From assembly GCA_963797475.1 (NCBI GenBank), contig CAWCPR010000014.1, forward strand, positions 1 through 27,993: 27,993 bases of DNA, written 5' to 3'. Shown piece by piece: positions 1-7,643 of this stretch (position 1 is its first letter; the number at the start of each line of letters is the position of its first letter). The notes under the pieces are model-generated. The model did not search any database. It saw only the letters and a list, made by a program, of their open reading frames with translations, and was not told the DNA's origin. The translations under genes were made by a program, and so were the position numbers. This DNA comes from CAWCPR01 sp963797475 (GTDB lineage Bacteria; Chloroflexota; Anaerolineae; Anaerolineales; UBA4823).

Positions 1-381
1 GTAGATCTGAATGAAGTTGCCGCAAGTATCGTTAAATACGGCAACGGTCGTCATCCCCATGTTGGTGGGTTCCATGGCGAACTCCACGCCCCGCTCTCTT
101 AACCTGGCATACTCTTTTTGTATGTCGTCGACCTCGAAGGCGGTGTACGGGATCCCATCTTTAACAAGCGCTTCCTTGAGCGCCTTCATCGCCGGGTAAT
201 CGGCGTTTGGCTCGAGGAGCAGCTCCGTGCCGTCCGGATCTTCAGGCGAGACGACCGTTATCCAGCGGGCGCCGTTCCCCAGTGGAATATCCCTCTTTTT
301 GATAAAGCCTAAAGTATCGCTGTAAAACTTCAACGCTTTGTCGTAGTCATCGATAGGTACGCTGGTCAGGTTAATCTTCAT
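1..381 (-). CDS. VOC (glyoxalase/bleomycin-resistance) family protein, 3' end cut by window edge
   Basis: The minus-strand frame from the ATG at 381 is open to the window edge, so the last residues and stop are outside. The translation opens with MKINLTSVPIDDYDKALKFY and continues with DTLGF, the usual start of a vicinal-oxygen-chelate beta-alpha-beta module. Near the visible end it has the second-module pattern (PYTAFEVDDI, then GVEF and FIQIY). Members of this superfamily bind a metal and act as glyoxalases, dioxygenases or small-molecule resistance proteins; the substrate cannot be told here. The start overlaps the end of the upstream AraC gene by 11 bases, so the two are probably co-transcribed and translationally coupled. 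That suggests the AraC protein controls it together with itself. Family assignment is firm, function is not. Confidence 0.88.
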   Translation of the reverse strand, partial: MKINLTSVPIDDYDKALKFYSDTLGFIKKRDIPLGNGARWITVVSPEDPDGTELLLEPNADYPAMKALKEALVKDGIPYTAFEVDDIQKEYARLRERGVEFAMEPTNMGMTTVAVFNDTCGNFIQIY

Positions 382-772
382 TCTGTTTATCCTTTGTCAA
401 GATTCGGGTGGCCGCACGGCAGTCGAGCTGGCGAAACTCGCTGGGGCTGAGACCAAAGTGCTGTTTGAACGCCTTGCTGAAGGCCGCATGCGTATCGTAG
501 CCAGCGGCCAGCGCGACCTCGGTGATATCCACTGCGCCCATGCGCAATTTTCGCCCGGCCCGTTCCAGGCGCACCCGGCGGACGTAGCCGGAGATGTTCT
601 CGCCGGCGCAGGCGGTGAAGATGCGATGAAAATGGGGCACGGAGAAACCCGCGACTGCGGCCAGCACCTCCCGGTTAAGCGGCTCGCCGGTGTGCTCGCG
701 GATGTACTGCTTGACATCCTGGATGCATTCTGAATAGCCTTGAAGGCTTTGCAGGTCCGTCATCTTGGGCAT
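371..772 (-). CDS. AraC-family transcriptional regulator, DNA-binding domain only
   Basis: A protein of 133 aa made almost entirely of the two-helix-turn-helix AraC/XylS DNA-binding domain. The first helix-turn-helix is around residues 35-55 (LAAVAGFSVPHFHRIF). The second is around 85-105 (ITEVALAAGYDTHAAFSKAF), followed by the conserved FGLSPSEFR end. Many relatives carry a GyrI-like effector-binding domain after this point; here the protein stops about 17 residues later, so any effector-binding half is absent. It is the first gene of a two-gene unit with the VOC gene. A TATAAT hexamer lies directly against the ATG at 772 (773-778). If that is the -10 box, transcription would begin near 766 and the in-frame ATG at 763 would be the working start of a nearly leaderless message. 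Confidence 0.9.
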   Translation of the reverse strand: MPKMTDLQSLQGYSECIQDVKQYIREHTGEPLNREVLAAVAGFSVPHFHRIFTACAGENISGYVRRVRLERAGRKLRMGAVDITEVALAAGYDTHAAFSKAFKQHFGLSPSEFRQLDCRAATRILTKDKQNED

Positions 773-820
773 ATTATAATATATCAGAACGCCTGTTCGC
801 TATTCCGAATGTATCAAGTA

Positions 821-926
821 GCTCTTCAGGGAATTCTGTAAGAGGATCCAAATTTGGGGGTGTGAGCGTGCGGCCGCACGCTCACACCCCCAAATTTGGT
901 ATACCACCTCAGAATTTTCCAGAGAT
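821..926. repeat. Palindromic repeat element, copy A (52-bp perfect core)
   Basis: Positions 848-899 form a perfect 52-bp palindrome centred at 873/874. Each arm contains ATTTGGGGGTGTGAGCGTGC. Outside the core, weaker inverted arms continue on both sides: GCTCTTCAGGGAATTCTG on the left, and CAGAATTTTCCAGAGAT on the right. The same structure, of almost the same size, recurs at 27774-27878. The elements share the core arms and differ in the two central bases (GC here, TA there), which keeps each copy palindromic. It lies between the ends of no annotated gene and has no T-tract, so it is more likely a REP- or MITE-like dispersed element than a simple terminator. Confidence 0.9.
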
Positions 927-930
927 CCTA

Positions 931-1623
931 TCAAGTGGAAGCCGGTTTTTCGATTTTTCCCAAAATATAATTCGGCGGCAGCGGCTCGACCACCTGGTCG
1001 GTCACGATTGTGACATCCCCGCCGCATTTGAGGGCGACCGATACTGCGCCGGACCCGATGCGCGCTTCCCAGTAGCCGCCCAGGTCCTTCACCCGGAAGT
1101 AGGCGCTGGTCAGGTCAATGACGTGGAAACGAATATCGCCGCCCGCCTTGAATTCGACTTTGTCCCCGGCCAGGGTCTGGCAGTCGATGCTTAGCGGTCC
1201 GCCGGCCGAGGCGTGTCCCAAGCGGACCACGTCCAGTAAGCTCAGCTTGTAGCCCGAGTAAGCATCCACCTGGCCGCGGATACCCTGCACGTCGATATCT
1301 TTCCCGGCGTAAACCTTGATATTGGATTCGAAGGGGACGAGCACTTCCCCATTGCCGCCGATCTGGACTTCGATCACCTCATCCGGACCGCCTTTCACCT
1401 CCCGGCCGGGCAGCTTGAAGCGCAAATCAAAGAGCACGTGTTCCCCGATGGCCGCCCGGGCGCGAGCGACTTCGGACGGGCTGTGCTGGCCCACCTGCAG
1501 CCCCCACCTGCCGCTTGTCTCGGCTGTGACCTGGTCGCTTTCGTGCCCTCTAACGGTAACGCTGCTTCCCGCTTTGATAATGACGCTTGGAGCTGTCCCT
1601 GCCAGGATGGATCGTTGGGTCAT
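931..1623 (-). CDS. Hypothetical protein with repetitive beta-strand character (DUF4097/adhesin-like)
   Basis: A 230-aa protein preceded by AAAGGAAA, a reasonable ribosome binding site. There is no signal peptide or membrane segment. The sequence is a succession of short alternating hydrophobic strands and glycine turns (for example IKVYAGKDIDVQGIRGQVDA and SVALKCGGDVTIV). This resembles the strand repeats of DUF4097/DUF2807 putative-adhesin folds, but I cannot assign it to a named family with certainty. Nothing catalytic is visible. It is downstream of and on the same strand as the LuxR/MalT-like regulator, separated by about 175 bases that contain a large inverted repeat, so it may be a separate unit. 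Its 3' end falls 5 bases from the palindromic element. Confidence 0.7.
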   Translation of the reverse strand: MTQRSILAGTAPSVIIKAGSSVTVRGHESDQVTAETSGRWGLQVGQHSPSEVARARAAIGEHVLFDLRFKLPGREVKGGPDEVIEVQIGGNGEVLVPFESNIKVYAGKDIDVQGIRGQVDAYSGYKLSLLDVVRLGHASAGGPLSIDCQTLAGDKVEFKAGGDIRFHVIDLTSAYFRVKDLGGYWEARIGSGAVSVALKCGGDVTIVTDQVVEPLPPNYILGKIEKPAST

Positions 1624-1652
1624 GGCTGAATTTCCTTTACTTCATGCGATTT

Positions 1653-1712
1653 TCGAGAGGTACCTTCTTCAAGCTCGCAAGCCTTTTGTTTCAAAAGCCG
1701 CTTGCCTCTCGA
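1653..1712. repeat. Imperfect 60-bp inverted repeat between two minus-strand genes
   Basis: Outer arms TCGAGAGG (1653-1660) and CCTCTCGA (1705-1712) enclose an inner hairpin of AAGCCTTTTG / CAAAAGCCGCTT around a TTT loop. The structure lies between the regulator gene ending at 1800 and the hypothetical gene starting at 1623. It has no strong T-tract on either side. A transcription attenuator or an operator is possible; neither is shown. Confidence 0.5.
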
Positions 1713-1799
1713 TTTGACCGCATTGTAGTCCCTGCCAGGTTCTTGCGCTTCACCCAGCCTGGGTGATCCCGCGGGTGAAATCGTCTCCTTCACGAGCCG

Positions 1800-4505
1800 T
1801 CACACCAATTTCAGCTCTCGTGCAACCTGGCGCGCCTCGTCACGCGAGCTGATATTCAGCTTGCGATAAATGCTCTTGACTTGCGACTTGATGGTATTGG
1901 TGGAAACCACGAGCTCGCGGGCGATTTCGGCGTTGGATAATCCGGCCACGAGCAGGCGCAGCACGCGCAGCTCTTGCTGGCTTAGCGGCTCTACCAAAGC
2001 CGGGGCGCCCGGGCCCGTGACCAGCTCAGGATTGAACGAATGGATAAGGGTGGATGCGTACAGGCTCAGGGTCCGGTTCGCCAGGGCGGGGAGAACCGCC
2101 TGTAGCAGCGCGGCCATGCGCCGGCCTTCATCTAAGAACAGGCGGCGGCAGCCATGCGCCTGTCCGATGAGGAGGGCTTCGCTCAAGGAGCCGGCGGCCT
2201 GCGCCGAATTTGAACCCGCATCCTGCGCCAGGGCTTCGAGACAAAGCGCTGTGATCTGGCTGCGCACGCGCCCGTCCTCGGCCGCCTCTGCAACCCGGCC
2301 TTCGAGCAGCTCAAGCGCCTCATTTGCCTGGCCCTGCGCAATTCGCAAGCGCGCCAGGGTGAAGATCTCGCGCTCTTTCTGCACGTTCAGGGGAGATCCG
2401 ATGTCCCCTGCAACGAGGGCTTGCCAACCCGCCAGCGACCGCAGGTCGCCGTCCAGTATGGAAAGGCGGGCCTGAGCTTCCTGGACCTCGCGCAATAAAA
2501 CCGGATTGTGCATGCCGGCCAGCAGGGATTGCAACAGCGCGCCGGCGCGCTGAAATTCATCCCTGGCGGCCAGGAGGGTTGCCTGGCGAATCGTCGCCTG
2601 GGCCTGGAGCATTTCATTGCCGCGCTGGCGGGCCAAATCCAGCGTCCGCTGCGTAAATTGTTCGGCTTCGTCCAGCTCGTTGCGCTCGTAGGCAACGTCC
2701 GCCAGGCTTAACGAGGCAAATCCCTGGTCATCCAGCATGGATTCTTCCCCAACCGCCTCGGTCAGGATCTGCTGGTTCAATTGTTCGGTCGCCTCCAGCT
2801 CACCCTGCCAGTAAAAAATCTGGCTCAATATTTGGATCGCGGCCAGCACCCCGTAGATATTTTGAGCCGCGCCTAACAGCGCCCGGGCTTCCAGGGCTTG
2901 ATCCTGCGCCTCCAGGATCCGGCCGGCGTTCAGCGCTTCATAGCTCACGATGAGCAGGCTGTTGCCCCGCCAGAGCACGTCATACTCCGGGAGCTCCTCC
3001 AGAGATTGGTGGGCGTAGCGGAAGGCTTTTTGGAAATCCCCCTGCCACCACACGACGATGCCGTGAAAGGAGAGCAGCTCGCCGAGTTTTTGATGCTGAT
3101 TTTGCTCGCGCCAATGTCTCTCCGCGGCGCTCAAGTAGGGCTGCAAACGGGCCGCGGTCGCCGGCGCAAAGCGGTCAGGAACGCTGTATAAAATGACTTG
3201 CGCGTACGTGAAGCAGATCCCTGGATGGAGAAAGATCTCTCCTTCGGGGATTTTCTCGAGCCAGCGGCCAAGCGTGCTCAGCTCGGCCAGCTCGTGGATC
3301 TCGATGAACTTTTCGATCAACGGGATGGCGCGGTCGTTTAAGCCTGCGGAAAGCGCGGTTTCGATGGCTTCCTCATAGAGCCCGTGAGCTTCGTACCAGC
3401 CGCTGCCCTTTTCATAGACTGACTTCACGGCCGGGTCATCCAGGCGCTGGCGGGCAAGATATTGGATAGATTCCGCAAACAAGGGCGTGTAGCGGTACCA
3501 GATCCGCTCCCCGCCATGCTCCAACTGCACGAGGAACAGATTGCCCCTGGCGAGCTGTTCGAGCAGGGCATCCCCGCCGGTCGTTCCTGTGATTGCATCG
3601 CACAGCGAGCCGGTCAGGCGCTCCAGGAAGCAGGTCTTGAGCAGGAAATCCTGCACGACCGGGGTCTGATTCTCGAAGACCTCCTGGATCAGGTAGTCCG
3701 CCACGTAACGGTGGCTGCCCGAGAAGCTTTGAACGAATTCTTCCGACTGGGCGAGGCCCTTATTTTGCAGCGACAGGGCGGCCAAACGCAAGCCGGCCGG
3801 CCAGCCATCTGTCCGTTCCTGTAATTGGGTCACAACCTCCGCCGGGAGCTGTGAGGGAACCGCCTCACGCAGGAAGGCTTCTGTTTCCGAGGCGCTGAAA
3901 CGCAGACTGGCCGCATCCAGCTCGATCAGCTCATCGCGGGCGCGCAGGATCCCCAGGGGGAGCTCCGGCTGGCGGCGCGAAATCAGGACCAGGTGCAGGC
4001 AGGCGGGCAGGTGCTGCAGCAGAAAGGCGACGTTCTCGTTAATTTCGGCCGAGGTGATGGCGTGATAATCGTTCAGTACGAGCACGCAGGTCGTGTCGAG
4101 CTGCGCCAGGTCATTGATCAAGGCGGTCAGGATGGATTGGAAGAATACCGGCTGGGAGCCCGCCAGCGCGGACAGCGCGGATTTGCCCAGGCCGGAATCC
4201 AGCGTCCGTAAGGCGGATACCACGTAAGTCCAAAAGCGGACCGGGTCATTATCGTACTCGTCCAGCGTCAGCCAGGCGGACGGGATTTGGCGGTCTTCGA
4301 TCCAGTGGACGACCAGGGTGGTCTTTCCATAGCCGGTTGGCGCGTCGACCAGGATGATTTTTCGGGTCAGGCCGGCGTCCAGCCGCCCGAGCAACCCCTG
4401 GCGCGGGATGAGGGCCGAGACCAGGCGCGGCGCCATCAATTTGGCGTGCAGGAGGGTGTCTGGGCTGCGCGGGCTGCGCGAGGCGGATTCGGGGGCTGTG
4501 CTCAT
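1800..4505 (-). CDS. LuxR-family, MalT-like ATP-dependent transcriptional regulator
   Basis: About 900 aa, the usual size for the MalT/LAL class of STAND regulators. The Walker A motif APTGYGKTT is at about residues 55-64, and a nucleotide-binding/winged-helix region follows up to about residue 350. A long helical TPR-like repeat region makes up the middle. The C-terminal LuxR helix-turn-helix is in the last 65 residues (LSQQELRVLRLLVAGLSNAE then IARELVVSTNTIKSQVKSIY). In this class, inducer binding to the TPR region allows ATP-dependent oligomerisation and DNA binding; the inducer cannot be inferred. The frame opens with TTG at 4514, but ATG at 4505 is preferred because a TATAAT hexamer occupies 4514-4519. 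It is divergent from the WYL regulator at 4622. Confidence 0.93.
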   Translation of the reverse strand: MSTAPESASRSPRSPDTLLHAKLMAPRLVSALIPRQGLLGRLDAGLTRKIILVDAPTGYGKTTLVVHWIEDRQIPSAWLTLDEYDNDPVRFWTYVVSALRTLDSGLGKSALSALAGSQPVFFQSILTALINDLAQLDTTCVLVLNDYHAITSAEINENVAFLLQHLPACLHLVLISRRQPELPLGILRARDELIELDAASLRFSASETEAFLREAVPSQLPAEVVTQLQERTDGWPAGLRLAALSLQNKGLAQSEEFVQSFSGSHRYVADYLIQEVFENQTPVVQDFLLKTCFLERLTGSLCDAITGTTGGDALLEQLARGNLFLVQLEHGGERIWYRYTPLFAESIQYLARQRLDDPAVKSVYEKGSGWYEAHGLYEEAIETALSAGLNDRAIPLIEKFIEIHELAELSTLGRWLEKIPEGEIFLHPGICFTYAQVILYSVPDRFAPATAARLQPYLSAAERHWREQNQHQKLGELLSFHGIVVWWQGDFQKAFRYAHQSLEELPEYDVLWRGNSLLIVSYEALNAGRILEAQDQALEARALLGAAQNIYGVLAAIQILSQIFYWQGELEATEQLNQQILTEAVGEESMLDDQGFASLSLADVAYERNELDEAEQFTQRTLDLARQRGNEMLQAQATIRQATLLAARDEFQRAGALLQSLLAGMHNPVLLREVQEAQARLSILDGDLRSLAGWQALVAGDIGSPLNVQKEREIFTLARLRIAQGQANEALELLEGRVAEAAEDGRVRSQITALCLEALAQDAGSNSAQAAGSLSEALLIGQAHGCRRLFLDEGRRMAALLQAVLPALANRTLSLYASTLIHSFNPELVTGPGAPALVEPLSQQELRVLRLLVAGLSNAEIARELVVSTNTIKSQVKSIYRKLNISSRDEARQVARELKLV

Positions 4506-4513
4506 GGCTGTCA

Positions 4514-4519
4514 ATTATA
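4514..4519 (-). promoter_or_regulatory. Candidate -10 box (TATAAT) for the MalT-like gene, implying a leaderless transcript
   Basis: TATAAT on the minus strand ends eight bases before the ATG at 4505. A start point about seven bases further on would fall at or next to the ATG, leaving no room for a ribosome binding site, and none is visible. No convincing -35 hexamer is present. The same arrangement is seen in front of the AraC gene at 773-778. Confidence 0.4.
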
Positions 4520-4569
4520 TTCGATCTAATCCGACTCTTCCGGTTTGCAGGGGAAAGAAGATCCCCAAT

Positions 4570-4590
4570 ATATGTCAGAAATTGTCATAT
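4570..4590. promoter_or_regulatory. Candidate operator in the divergent regulator/regulator intergenic region
   Basis: ATATGTCAGAAATTGTCATAT combines an imperfect palindrome (ATATGnCA / TGnCATAT around GAAAT) with a direct repeat of TGTCA whose copies are exactly 10 bp apart (4573-4577 and 4583-4587). It lies 31 bases upstream of the WYL regulator start and 65 bases from the MalT-like start. Autoregulation by either protein would be usual. The assignment rests on symmetry and position only. Confidence 0.45.
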
Positions 4591-4621
4591 ACTTGATCTA
4601 AAATCATCTGGAGGTTGAGGC

Positions 4622-5605
4622 ATGTCCAATACGGCAACCCGCTTGATCACCTTAATCCTGCTGCTGCAGCGCCAGCCGAACCAGAAAGCAGCCGGCCTGG
4701 CCAAAGAGCTGGGCGTGTCGGTGCGCAGCTTGCATCGCTATTTCGCCATGCTGGAGGAGATCGGCATACCGGTCTATTCCGAACGCGGCCCGTATGGCGG
4801 CTTCTCGCTGGTGCGCGGCTATCGTATGCCACCGCTGGTCTTCACGCCCGAGGAGGCCGTAGCCGTCCACCTGGGCGCCAGCCTGGTGGAGGAGATATGG
4901 GGCCAGTTGTACCGGGAAGCGGCCCACGCCGCGCTGGTGAAACTGGACAACGTCCTGCCTGACGAGCAGCGCCGGGAGGTCGCCTGGGCCCGCCAGGCGC
5001 TGTTTGCCACCGGCATGCAGCGGGCAGACCTGGAAAGCCTGACCCCCACGCTCGAGATGCTGCGCCGGGCAGCCCGCGAGCACCGCCAGGTGCGCATGGC
5101 CTACCTGGGGCGCAGTCAAAGCGAGCCTGTGCTGAGGGACCTGGACCCCTACGCCCTGGTCCATCGTTGGGGCTGGTGGTACGTCGTCGGTTACTGCCAT
5201 ATGCGCCGGGCGGCGCGCACCTTCCGGGTCGACCGCATCCGGGAATTGGCCGTTTTGCCGGAGAAGTTCGAGCCGCCCACGGATTTCAACCTGCAGGCCT
5301 ACCTCGAAAACGAAACCCAAATCCAGCCTTCGGTGACCGCCCGCCTGCGCTTTGCTCCCGAGGCGGCGCAGGCCGTGCGCGAGAGCCGGGCCTATTGGGA
5401 GACGGTCGAGGAGCAGCCGGACGGCTCGCTGGTCGTCGCCTACGCCGCGCCGGCGCTCGAATGGGCCGCCAGCACCGCCCTGGCTTACGGTCCCGTGGTC
5501 GAGGTGCTGGAGCCGCCGGAGCTCTGTCAAATGGTGGCCCAATGGGCCGCCCGGGTCATCGAAATGTACGCATATTTAAAAGGAGACCAACATGGAAAAG
5601 CTTGA
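4622..5605 (+). CDS. YafY-like HTH/WYL-domain transcriptional regulator
   Basis: A 327-aa protein with a good GGAGG ribosome binding site seven bases before the ATG. Residues 1-60 form an HTH_11 helix-turn-helix (LAKELGVSVRSLHRYFAMLE, then the beta wing GIPVYSERGPYGGFSL). Residues from about 170 to 215 form the WYL domain: LDPYALVHRWGWWYVVGYC, then RTFRVDRI. The C-terminal third is the WCX-type extension. WYL domains sense ligands, often nucleotides or oligonucleotides, and many of these proteins repress neighbouring genes. The stop overlaps the next gene by 14 bases, so the GyrI-like protein is in the same operon and may help sense or bind the same small molecule. This pairing of YafY-type regulator and GyrI-like protein is common. 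Confidence 0.93.
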   Translation: MSNTATRLITLILLLQRQPNQKAAGLAKELGVSVRSLHRYFAMLEEIGIPVYSERGPYGGFSLVRGYRMPPLVFTPEEAVAVHLGASLVEEIWGQLYREAAHAALVKLDNVLPDEQRREVAWARQALFATGMQRADLESLTPTLEMLRRAAREHRQVRMAYLGRSQSEPVLRDLDPYALVHRWGWWYVVGYCHMRRAARTFRVDRIRELAVLPEKFEPPTDFNLQAYLENETQIQPSVTARLRFAPEAAQAVRESRAYWETVEEQPDGSLVVAYAAPALEWAASTALAYGPVVEVLEPPELCQMVAQWAARVIEMYAYLKGDQHGKA

Positions 5606-6269
5606 CTTGCGAAAACAGTACAAACATCTCTACCAGCCCTCGGCCAAAAAGGTCGCAGTGGTGGACGTGCCGGAATTCAAGTTCGCCCTGGTGGACGGCG
5701 AAATCGAGCCCGGCCAGGCCCCCGGCACTTCCCCTTCTTTTGCAGATGCGCTGCAGGCCCTTTACGGTATCTCGTACACGCTCAAGTTTATGTCCAAACA
5801 GCGCAAAGAGGACCCCATCGACTATTCGGTCATGGCCCTGGAGGGGCTGTGGTGGATACGCAGGGCGGATCAAGGCCGTGGAATTCACGGCCAGCATCCG
5901 GGTGAATTTCTGGAAGGCGACCTGGCCCACCCGGAGAACTGGTGTTGGACGGCGATGGTCCTGCAGCCGGAGCACATCACGGAAGCTATGTTCCAGGACG
6001 GGCTGGCGCAGATGCGCAAGAAGAAGCCCAGCCCGGCCCTGGATAAGCTGCGCTTCGAGACCTTCCACGAGGGGCTGAGCATCCAGATCCTGCATATCGG
6101 CCCGTACGCCGGCGAGCCGGAAACCATCCATAAAATGGACCTCTTCGCCCAGGAAAATGGTTACCGCCTGCATGGCAAGCATCACGAGATCTACCTGGGC
6201 GACCCGCGCCGGGCCGACCCCTCCAAACTCAAGACCGTGCTGCGCCACCCGGTGGAAAAGAAAGATTAA
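5592..6269 (+). CDS. GyrI-like small-molecule-binding domain protein
   Basis: A 225-aa protein with AAAAGGAG six bases before its ATG. Family landmarks are KVAVVDVPEFKFALVDGEIE near the start, the central LEGLWW, WTAMVLQPEHIT, and in the C-terminal half GLSIQILHIGPYAGEPETI and GYRLHGKHHEIYLGDPRR. GyrI/SOUL-like folds bind hydrophobic or cationic ligands, and some members hydrolyse cyclopropanoid toxins. Here the gene is translationally coupled to the WYL regulator, which suggests a ligand-binding or resistance partner. The segment from the LEGLWW motif to PENW is longer than I remember in typical relatives, but the reading frame is unbroken on both sides. I treat it as a normal insertion rather than a double frameshift. 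Confidence 0.88.
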   Translation: MEKLDLRKQYKHLYQPSAKKVAVVDVPEFKFALVDGEIEPGQAPGTSPSFADALQALYGISYTLKFMSKQRKEDPIDYSVMALEGLWWIRRADQGRGIHGQHPGEFLEGDLAHPENWCWTAMVLQPEHITEAMFQDGLAQMRKKKPSPALDKLRFETFHEGLSIQILHIGPYAGEPETIHKMDLFAQENGYRLHGKHHEIYLGDPRRADPSKLKTVLRHPVEKKD

Positions 6270-6316
6270 CGGGCCGGGTCATGCTATACTTGACCCGCCA
6301 GCCGGCCCAGGCGTTC

Positions 6317-6335
6317 GTCAGGTTAGAAACCTGAC
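6317..6335. repeat. Short perfect hairpin between genes
   Basis: GTCAGGTT-AGA-AACCTGAC, with eight-base arms and a three-base loop, 47 bases after the GyrI-like stop. There is no following T-run, so a rho-independent terminator is not supported by itself. It could be a dispersed repeat of the genome. Confidence 0.5.
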
Positions 6336-6414
6336 CTACGTGGGGTTTCGGGTGGCGCCGGTCCGCGTCCAATCCTTAAACGAGCTGAGCAGGGGTCCAT
6401 GGGAGGAGAAAAAG

Positions 6415-7170
6415 ATGTTACAAACGAACCAGTATGAGGGCATGCTGGCGGAAACCGTCACGATGCCCGGCGCAAATGGGGAGACGATCAACGCCTATTT
6501 CGCCAGGCCGTTAGGCGCGGGGCCCTTCCCGGGTATGGTGCTCGCCCACCACCGGCCCGGCTGGGATGAATGGTACCGGGAGGCCACGCGCAGATTTGCC
6601 CAGCATGGCTACGCCGCCCTCTCGCCCAACCTGTACTACCGCTTTGGCCACGGGACGCCTGAAGATGTGTCCGCCAAAGTGCGCGGGGCCGGGGGCATCC
6701 CGGACGACCTGGCTGTGGGCGATTTGGGCGGGGCGATGAACTACCTGCGCTCGCTGCCTTACGTCAGCGATAAGGTGGGCATCTTTGGCACCTGTTCCGG
6801 AGGCCGGCACGCTTACCTGGCGGCCTGCCGGGTGCCGGGGTTCGACGCGGTGGTGGACTGCTGGGGCGGCGGGGTGGTCATGCAAAAAGAAGATTTGACG
6901 CCCAACACGCCGGTCGCCCCCATCGACTACACCGGGGATCTGTCCTGCCCGATCCTGGGGCTGTTCGGCGCAGACGACAGCGGCCCCACGCCGGAGCAGG
7001 TGGCCCAGCACGAGCAGGCGCTAAAAAAGCACGCCAAGACCTACGAATTTCACATATATCCCGGGGCGGGCCACGGCTTCTTCTACTACCACCGGCCTAG
7101 CTACCGCCAGCAGCAGGCTGTGGACGGCTGGGAGAAGATCTTCGCCTTCCTGGAGCGCTATCTCACGTAG
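6415..7170 (+). CDS. Dienelactone hydrolase family protein (alpha/beta hydrolase)
   Basis: A 251-aa protein started at the ATG behind GGGAGGAG (6401-6408); the longer in-frame opening upstream would run through the intergenic hairpin and is not credible. The nucleophile elbow is GTCSGG (cysteine nucleophile, as in dienelactone hydrolases). The acid is in LFGADDSGPTPEQ and the catalytic histidine in YPGAGHGFF, giving the Cys-Asp-His triad in the usual order. The family hydrolyses cyclic or activated esters in aromatic degradation, but many members are of unknown substrate. It follows the WYL/GyrI pair on the same strand, with a 145-base gap, so a separate promoter is likely. Confidence 0.93.
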   Translation: MLQTNQYEGMLAETVTMPGANGETINAYFARPLGAGPFPGMVLAHHRPGWDEWYREATRRFAQHGYAALSPNLYYRFGHGTPEDVSAKVRGAGGIPDDLAVGDLGGAMNYLRSLPYVSDKVGIFGTCSGGRHAYLAACRVPGFDAVVDCWGGGVVMQKEDLTPNTPVAPIDYTGDLSCPILGLFGADDSGPTPEQVAQHEQALKKHAKTYEFHIYPGAGHGFFYYHRPSYRQQQAVDGWEKIFAFLERYLT

Positions 7171-7189
7171 GGGCAATTCATGAATTGCC
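7170..7189. repeat. Perfect 20-bp palindrome at the end of the hydrolase gene
   Basis: GGGCAATTCATGAATTGCCC starts on the last base of the hydrolase stop codon. Both strands read identically. It could act as a terminator stem or be a copy of a dispersed palindrome, but there is no T-tract. The next gene begins 23 bases downstream. Confidence 0.6.
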
Positions 7190-7212
7190 CTTACGACAAA
7201 GGAGCGGACAAG

Positions 7213-7487
7213 ATGTGCACGAACATCGTCAAGCAGGTGGGTATTTCCGGCAGCGGCAAGGGCACGGGCGGGTGGTTTGCCATCGACCGGGCCAATGTTT
7301 CTTACGATCACCCCTTCCACGCCGCCTACGAGCACGCCCTGAACATCGATTTTGTGAACGAGGACCTGGGACCGGGGCGCGCGTGGCGGTGGAGCTCAGC
7401 GAGCAGGCCGCCCGCTCGCTGGCGGCGACCATCCTGGAGGTGCTCGGCCGGGCCGAGGCCGGCGGGCACATCCTCAAACCCGAATAA
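7213..7487 (+). pseudogene. DUF6295-type small protein, disrupted by one base in a G run
   Basis: The ATG at 7213 follows AAAGGAGCGG and gives MCTNIVKQVGISGSGKGTGG and onward to NIDFVNEDLGPG, the conserved front half of a small family I recall as DUF6295. At about 7370-7374 the frame is lost. Conserved residues resume in the next frame as ARVAVELSEQAARSLAATIL, then an end in ILKPE and a stop at 7485. Adding one G to the GGGG run restores a single protein of about 91 aa. The function of the family is unknown to me. The lesion is a one-base homopolymer change, so sequencing error is a serious alternative to a real null allele. Confidence 0.75.
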
Positions 7488-7643
7488 ATGTTTGATGGGA
7501 CGGGATCGCTAAAGAACAGCGTCGAATCCTTGAGCTGTCCGAACTGCGGCGCCCCGCTGCGCCAACCCCCTTCCCGGGGTCCCTGGTTGTGCATGAGTGT
7601 CATTTACCAGCCGGCTATCCATTACCCAAGTTCAACCGTGTAA
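7488..7643 (+). pseudogene. Truncated zinc-ribbon protein fragment
   Basis: An ATG directly after the previous stop opens a 51-codon frame. It contains SLSCPNCGAPLRQPP, then GPWLCM, the first half of a CxxC zinc ribbon and the start of the second knuckle. The expected second CxxC pair is missing: from about 7600 the frame runs into the reverse complement of the neighbouring epimerase gene (its last codons start at 7622). I read it as the 5' part of a gene whose remainder was lost when the epimerase segment arrived. It could also be random; the motif and its tight position after the stop argue against that. Confidence 0.55.

Noticed and set aside
821..926. CRISPR repeat or rho-independent terminator for the palindrome
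   Set aside because: Only a single unit at each place with no spacers, and no T-tract follows the stem.
4652..5542. 296-codon open frame opposite the WYL regulator
   Set aside because: A shadow of a GC-rich gene: low-complexity R/G/H composition, no family pattern, while the other strand has clear HTH and WYL motifs.
5841..5945. Compensated double frameshift in the GyrI-like gene after LEGLWW
   Set aside because: The alternative frames do not give better family sequence and the ends are in one frame, so a normal insertion is adequate.
5556..6248. 230-codon minus-strand frame over the GyrI-like gene
   Set aside because: Shadow frame; GyrI family motifs are on the plus strand.
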